In this document: positions 58,871-64,000 of the stretch, one piece after another
Layout: each line of letters begins with the position of its first letter
Position numbering within the stretch: the stretch's first letter is position 1
NCBI RefSeq assembly: GCF_020382885.2
Contig: NC_058498.1
Coordinates: 21,977,001 to 22,041,000, forward strand
DNA length: 64,000 nt
Source of the DNA: Scatophagus argus
Taxonomy: Eukaryota > Chordata > Actinopteri > Scatophagidae
Direction of reading: 5' to 3'
Position numbers and translations under genes: made by a program
Notes under the pieces: model-generated
The model's database searches: none
What the model was told of the DNA's origin: nothing
The model's input: only the letters and a program-made list of their open reading frames with translations

Positions 58871-60657
58871 GTAAGACCAAGACAAACTGTGTAAACATAG
58901 ATTACTGTAGACCTCTCCTGTGCAAAGTGTTTGGTTGAAACTTTATAACAACATTCCAGTCGAAGATGGTGGTGACAAAGAGTGCAGTTGCATTTAATGT
59001 TAATGCTTGAGCAATATGACTGAATTGCCTGCTAATAATTTTCTTGCTCCAATTTTTATTTTATTGATGTGATTAGAAATTATACCTCCTGTCTTTGGCA
59101 AAATTCTCCAAGACAACCGTTTTCACTAATAAATATTTGAGAGAGCAGTTGTTAGAAAAGACAAAATGATACTCTGTCCAAGTTTGATCATGAGTTATTT
59201 CCATTTTTTTTTTCATAATCAGTTATTTCAACATGTCCTGCTTTGCTGTAGGATCAGTTTTTTAAAAAATAAAACTGCTAAATAGCAAACAGTGCATAAG
59301 TGTTCACTCAGATTTTAATCAGCTAATAAAATAAAATAAAATCAGCTAATGTTGACATACTGCACCATAGTACTTGTTAGAAGTAGCTCGGTGCAGAAAA
59401 TTCTGTTTCTTAATGCTTGCCATATTGCAGGTGAGAAAGGTGAGGTGAATGGTGAGTGGATTGAGGCATGTTAGTGCATATCAGAATCAGAATCAGAATT
59501 CCTTTATTAATCCCTGGAGGGAAATTCTTGTTTCTACAGACAATTGCACATGCAGTATTCCCGACCAAGAAAGGAGAAAAGTGCAGAGTATAAAAATAGG
59601 ATAAACAAAAACTGAAATCCCAAGTACAGGTATTTACAAAAACTGTATTCAAAATTTTTTTAAGAAAATTTAAAAATACAGGTATGTACAATGTGTAAAA
59701 GACACTGGAAGGAAAACAGTGATGTCTGTGAGAGTGTGTTATGCACACGACTGTACTGTGCTTTTAGAGAATAAGTGTTTGTGTTTAAGCATAACATAGT
59801 GAGCAGTAACTGACTGCACATTTGCTGCATAGTATTTGCTTTATGGCCAAGACGCCATCCATCAGCCTTCAAATGCAGACACGTGCTTCTCTCTCCTCAT
59901 GGTGTCAGACACTGAAGGGCTGCCCAGGCAACAGGAAGCCTGCGCACAAGGCCATCCCTGTAATTTGTTTTAATTAACATTGCAATAGAGGAGAGCAGTG
60001 GGAAAATGCTTTTAATTATACCTCCTGTCAATATTACCATTGAAAGCTTAATTACTTTTTTTGTTATTGTGTTCTGAAGGCCTAAGTTGTTTTTCTTAAT
60101 TAAGGAATGCTATGCAGCCTCACTGCCTTTTAAAATGCTTATTCATTTATACAGCTGATATACCTTTACCTTTGTGTTCAGTGTCGTGTTGGTGGCCTGT
60201 CACCTGCTGGGTGTGCTGCCAAATGAGTATAACAAGCCAACCAACTAACTTTTGGCTCACTAAAATCCAGAGAATACCAGCCAGTTCATCATCTTGTAAA
60301 CTGAAGATTATAGTGATTCAGTCAGAAAGACTTGCCACAGACAGCCAAACGCTCCACATTTCTTTCAGTGCCATACATGTGTGATTGTAAATGTTAATCA
60401 CACATTCTGCCTGTACAGAACGAACGATTGCGAGACACGAGGTGGCTGAAGTCGAGCAGCGTCACAACGAAGATGTTGGGCGAGATTTGTCACCGCTGGC
60501 AGACAAAGATGACACGGTCATCATCTACAACAGAGTACCCAAGACAGCCAGCACATCCTTCACTAACATCGCCTACGACCTGTGTGGAAAAAATCGCTTC
60601 CATGTCCTGCACATCAATACTACCAAAAACAATCCTGTCATGTCTCTACAAGACCAG
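58747..60657 (+). CDS. hs2st1: Heparan sulfate 2-O-sulfotransferase 1, exons 1-2 (3' part beyond window)
   Basis: HS2ST1 transfers sulfate from PAPS to the 2-O position of iduronic (and some glucuronic) acid in heparan sulfate, in the Golgi lumen. Two coding segments are present: 58747-58870 (41 codons plus one base) and 60419-60657, together 121 codons and in phase. The protein starts MGLLRIMMPPK, has a single type II membrane anchor (residues about 12-28) and a stem/coiled-coil segment (NQIQKLEESRARL). It then has the PAPS 5'-phosphosulfate loop RVPKTASTSF, an N-glycosylation sequon (INTT), and ends at MSLQDQ before GTGAGA. The human enzyme is 356 residues as I recall, so about two thirds lies beyond 64000. 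Start chosen by match to the conserved N-terminus. A longer in-frame frame opens upstream at 58687. Confidence 0.95.
58871..60418 (+). other. hs2st1: hs2st1 intron 1
   Basis: A 1,548-base intron with GT-AG ends. It contains a LINE-type 3' fragment at 59481-59720 and no other recognisable feature. The frames inside have no homology that I can identify. Confidence 0.85.
59481..59720 (-). mobile_element. LINE-type 3' end fragment with (AGAATC)n terminus
   Basis: Opens on the plus strand with TCAGAATCAGAATCAGAATT and continues 'cctttattaatccctggagg', a pattern common at the ends of fish non-LTR elements, here in reverse orientation. Only the 3' part is present, and the inner end is approximate. 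Confidence 0.6.
60419..60657 (+). CDS. hs2st1: hs2st1 exon 2
   Basis: Acceptor CTGTACAG, donor CAG/GTGAGA. Begins ERTIARHEV and contains VIIYNRVPKTASTSFTNIAYD, in which KTAS forms the PAPS-binding loop, then HVLHINTTKNNPVMSLQDQ. Confidence 0.95.
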
Positions 60658-61464
60658 GTGAGACCAGCCGCCGTTTGCATGTTTAGATGCAGTGGTACAA
60701 ATTAATCCTGTTGCCATTAAACACGGAAAGTCTGTTTTATTGCTAGACAGAAACTTGACCCCATCTCTCACATGAGCATATTCCTGCCATTCTACTAATA
60801 ATATTGCAACAGAGAAGCAAAAATAGAAGAGGCCTTTGCTGGCATAACAGATGCTCAGCTTATGACGGGCTTGTGGGCACTTTGATCAGAAAATCTGGAA
60901 TTAAAAAGAGGCCAGTCTTGTGGACAGAGTTGTACTGGTTGTAACATGAAACACTTTCAGATGAATGTGGCTTTGATACTAGGAAATTTACATGGAGGCT
61001 TAGAGCCTGCTGCTCTGTCTATCACTGCAGAACAACCAGCAGTGTTTTGTAAGTCTTGGACTCTTTCTGTAATGTTCTGAATAGCACCCGCTTATTGCTC
61101 AGATCTGTCAGTGAATTATGGAGATGAATATGGAGGATGAAAGGGTGGAAATTTCTGTTAAACACTACAATTTCTTTAAATGCTACAAGATCTGCAAACA
61201 GACCAGTGATATTTGTGGTTTAGATGTTTTCAAAGCTTTACTCCACTGAAGGTCAAGAATGGATGGATTGATGGTCAGAAAGGAAATCGGAAAAGTCAGA
61301 AACAGGGCTGCCATGATTAGTTGATTCATCAGTTACTTAGACTGATTGCCAACTGTTTAATAAGCAGTTAATCGTTTTGTGTCATTTTGGCAAGAAACAT
61401 CTTCAAATTCTTTGATTTAAGCTTCTTGAATGAGCGTATTATATGGTTCCTTTAGTCCTCTGTG

Positions 61465-62217
61465 TCAGTAAACTAAATATCTTTGGTCTGTGGACAAAAC
61501 AAGACGTATGAGAATGTCACCTCGGGCTTTGGGGGGAAAGAGTTCATCATTTTTCTGGAACAAACAACTAACCAATTGATCAAGAAAATAGGGCTGGGCG
61601 ATATTAGAAAAAATGATCATACGATTTTTTTTGTTCAAAATGTTCGATAACGATATATAAAACGATATACATGAAATCACTATTTTTTCATTCTTTTTTA
61701 ATTGGATTGCTGTCTGCGAGAAGTGCTTGCGGCCTGGGAGTTGATAACGAGGGTCGATCACTTTCATTAGATTTTTAAACCCGGCTGTTTCGACAGTGCA
61801 AATTGGCTGCATGCCTTTTGCGATGAATTGTGTGATGGCATGTGTGATGTCATTGTGCCGTTTCGATGTTTTTTCATACACCATGGCGCTGGAAAGAGCG
61901 GACTGTATGGTTTGTTGATCAGCCTTCCTCTTATTGCTGGTCGAGGGGGCTTTACCGACCTGGCAGCACTCTGTGTGCTCTAATGGGTGATATTGTTTTA
62001 AATGCTGAAATAAGTTGCTGGTGTTTCCTGTTTTAGTAGGGACGTGACTTCTACACATTTTACACAGGACTTTGCTCTGTTGTTTATCCGATTTCAAATA
62101 GCCAAAGTACCTCCAGACAGCCGAGCCCTTCTGACCCTTCTTCTCAACGATTTCCTCCTGGGAAGAACTGAGGCTTAAATGCTGTGCAGAACTCTGCCCA
62201 GCCGAGTTTTCGCTCAT
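61465..62217 (-). pseudogene. Truncated ZBED/hAT transposase with BED zinc finger
   Basis: The likely start is ATG at 62215-62217 (MSENSAGQ), although the frame opens upstream to 62361. Residues about 35-80 form a BED-type zinc finger: aromatic VWRYFGYL, C-KMC pair, then a H...H pair in NLFQHLKQYH. A linker follows, and then the segment FKNLMKVIDPRYQLPGRKHF, typical of the start of the hAT transposase core. After this the coding sequence jumps straight into the terminal repeat. The last ~40 codons read through the transposon end into host DNA and stop at 61465. The catalytic hAT core and dimerisation domain are absent. A DNA-binding fragment could be made in principle. Domestication is not shown. 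Confidence 0.85.
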
Positions 62218-62585
62218 TTTTATACAGTCTTGCCTGTTTGGTTGGAGACACGCCGTAGTGGCTGCAACCACTACGCTATAGAATCTTTGCCGCAAACTTT
62301 GATGAGATGCTTCTGTTCTGTTAGCCACCACAGCGGGCCGTGTGTGTATGTTTGTACACACAACCTAATGTGAGTGACGTGGTGGCTCTCTTCAAAAACT
62401 GATGGGCTACGTGCGTCAATTTTTAGTTATGATTGGCTACTCGCGTGCCCGTGTAAACGTTGGAGATTTTTTTTGTGAAGGCGTGCGCTATCGAATGTTA
62501 TCGAATGTGTCTTAATTTCTAATCGTATTAATTATAAATCGCGCTTAAAATCGAAATCGAAAAATCGCCCAAGCCTACAAGAAAA
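61581..62585 (-). mobile_element. hAT-type DNA transposon, internally deleted
   Basis: A 989-bp element (61589-62577) between perfect 8-bp direct repeats CAAGAAAA (61581-61588 and 62578-62585), the target size of hAT transposons. Ends are imperfect inverted repeats: TAGGGCTGGGCGATATT on the left and, read inward from the right, TAGGCTTGGGCGATTTTT. Subterminal sequence is rich in TCGAT/ATCG. It carries only the 5' part of a transposase gene, so movement would need an enzyme in trans. Confidence 0.9.
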
Positions 62586-63390
62586 TGATAGATGGATTCA
62601 TTGATAAATAAATAAAATAAATAATAATATTTTGCAGTTGCAGCTCTAGTCACAAACTATTCCAGCTTTTTGGATTTGATAGGAATAATGACTGGAGGTT
62701 TAGTTCTGATTTTGGCTTTGACGTTTATTGAACAACATTATTTATCCTTTGCAGCCACAGGCCTCAAGCTGCCTATAGACTGTGCCATGACAACAATCCT
62801 AAAAGTTTGTTTCATGTCTTATTGTGCAAAACTTTTAATAACGTCTAAGGCCCCAGTCTGTATGATATCAGTTTCATAGTATATCAGATGGTGCGATGAA
62901 CTCCTGGTGAATGGTAGCATCGTGATGTAAATACATTTTTTTAAAAAGACGCAAGAGATGTGTCATCGACTCACATCATCCGTCTCCTCTAATCTTCACC
63001 TCAATGCATCATAAAACCTTAATGGAGGAGGAGGAGGACACACTGAAGCCCATTGCAGTCAGGAGAAGAGCAACATAAACTGCTGATGTGCTGCTTTTGT
63101 TTTGGCAGCCACAAAGTTCACCCCAGGAGTCAGCAAACACTGAGTGTCCTCCCTGATGATGCTCTGCCAGGCCTGAACTGCAAACATACTTTCTTATAGC
63201 TTCTCTTGGGAGATGTTTTTGCCACTAGTCTGGTCTGCAGCAGTAAAACAGAGGATCAGTTGGGTTGAGTTTATGTTACTCACTTGGCTCAAGAACCCTC
63301 CACATTGTCCTGCTGCACTGTTCAAAGGACTAGTGTCCAAAAATGGCCCTGAGTCTTTCACTGTTTGTAGGTATGTTAGCCTCAGTCTTT

Positions 63391-63812
63391 AGAATCAGAA
63401 TCAGAATCGTCTTTATTGCCATGTAAGTGAAGAGGTTTCACATTACTAGGAATTTGTCTTGGTGATTGGTGCATACATAGAACGTAAGAACGAGTAACAT
63501 ATAATAGTAGAATAAAATAAAAAAGAATAAGGTAAAACAAAATAAAATAAGATTAAAGTAAAATAAATATGGTTCTGGAGGTAGTACAAAAGTGAGGTAG
63601 TACAGGGTGGAAGTATAGTGCAAGTAGGTGAGGTAAAGAGTGCAAATGGTCAACAGATGGATGATGACATGAGCATATATCAGTGCCTGTACTGAGGTAA
63701 CTAAAGTGCAGAGCAGTATGTTAGTCAGTTGGTGTTCAACAGTCCAACAGCAGAGGGGAAGAAGCTGTTCTTGTGGCGTGAGGTTTTGGTCCGAAGGGAG
63801 TTTCTCTTACAC
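63391..63812 (-). mobile_element. LINE-type 3' end fragment with (AGAATC)n terminus
   Basis: Starts on the plus strand with AGAATCAGAATCAGAATCG and 'tctttattgccatgtaagtg', then runs to 'gaagctgttcttgtggcgtg' and 'ggttttggtccgaagggag'. I recognise this as the 3' region of a common fish non-LTR retrotransposon in reverse orientation. No reverse-transcriptase frame remains. Confidence 0.65.
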
Positions 63813-64000
63813 TTTATCCTCATAGTTATTAGGGGTGTTTGCAAATACTGATACACTTAAATATTGTCATATTTTTTTTTCTGTTTACGTGCAAAGATTT
63901 GTGGTAGTGGCTCATTCTGTGTTGTTTAAATTGGTGATGGCTAGACAGCAGTCTGGTAATCAATCTTCAGCCGTTTCGAAGTTAAATACATACTGTATAG

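Larger units (their letters stand above)
60658..64000 (+). other. hs2st1: hs2st1 intron 2 (continues past window)
   Basis: It starts with GTGAGA. Within the window it holds a hAT deletion derivative (61589-62577) and a LINE-type fragment (63391-63812). No further hs2st1 exon is seen before the edge. Confidence 0.8.

Noticed and set aside
60112..60384. 90-codon open frame in hs2st1 intron 1
   Set aside because: It has no homology that I recognise and lies directly before the true exon 2 acceptor, in a region without splice support.

Overview
The window looks like a teleost fish genome, probably a percomorph. The evidence is spliced vertebrate genes (cldn18 and the 5' end of hs2st1), abundant CA/GT microsatellites, a fish-type tRNA SINE, Tc1 and hAT DNA transposons, and several interspersed repeats that I recognise from fish genomes. 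Most of the sequence is non-coding, and almost every short open frame in it is noise or a frame shadow.

Layout. Positions 1-32812 are a gene-free, AT-rich desert. It holds simple repeats, a Tc1 transposase relic (6840-7815), a diverged ~260-bp direct duplication (8687-9208), degenerate interspersed repeats, and stretches of higher-complexity, TAAT-rich DNA that could be regulatory. Positions 32813-40453 are a complete endogenous retrovirus (ERV) on the minus strand. It has two 468-bp LTRs that I read as identical, a GTCC target duplication, a tRNA-Leu primer site, a leader with a tandem hairpin array, gag, pol (protease, reverse transcriptase, RNase H, integrase), no normal env, and a 51-codon signal-peptide/Ig-like remnant where env would be. 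Positions 40454-49109 are again gene-free, with repeats and a SINE carrying a perfect 12-bp target duplication.

Positions 49110-52419 hold cldn18 (claudin-18) on the plus strand, with two alternative first exons that join shared exons 2-5. A further ~6 kb of intergenic DNA follows. From 58747 comes hs2st1 (heparan sulfate 2-O-sulfotransferase 1), of which exons 1 and 2 are present and the rest lies beyond the window. Its second visible intron carries a deletion-derivative hAT element (61589-62577) that still encodes a BED zinc finger, and a LINE-type 3' end near the edge.

The two host genes act separately. Claudin-18 is a tight-junction membrane protein, and HS2ST1 is a Golgi enzyme of heparan sulfate maturation. 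The most unusual material is in the retrovirus: a leader array of hairpins with compensatory changes, a single in-frame TGA between gag and pol, a truncated Ig-like reading frame in the env slot, and identical LTRs beside coding frames that break mainly at homopolymers.
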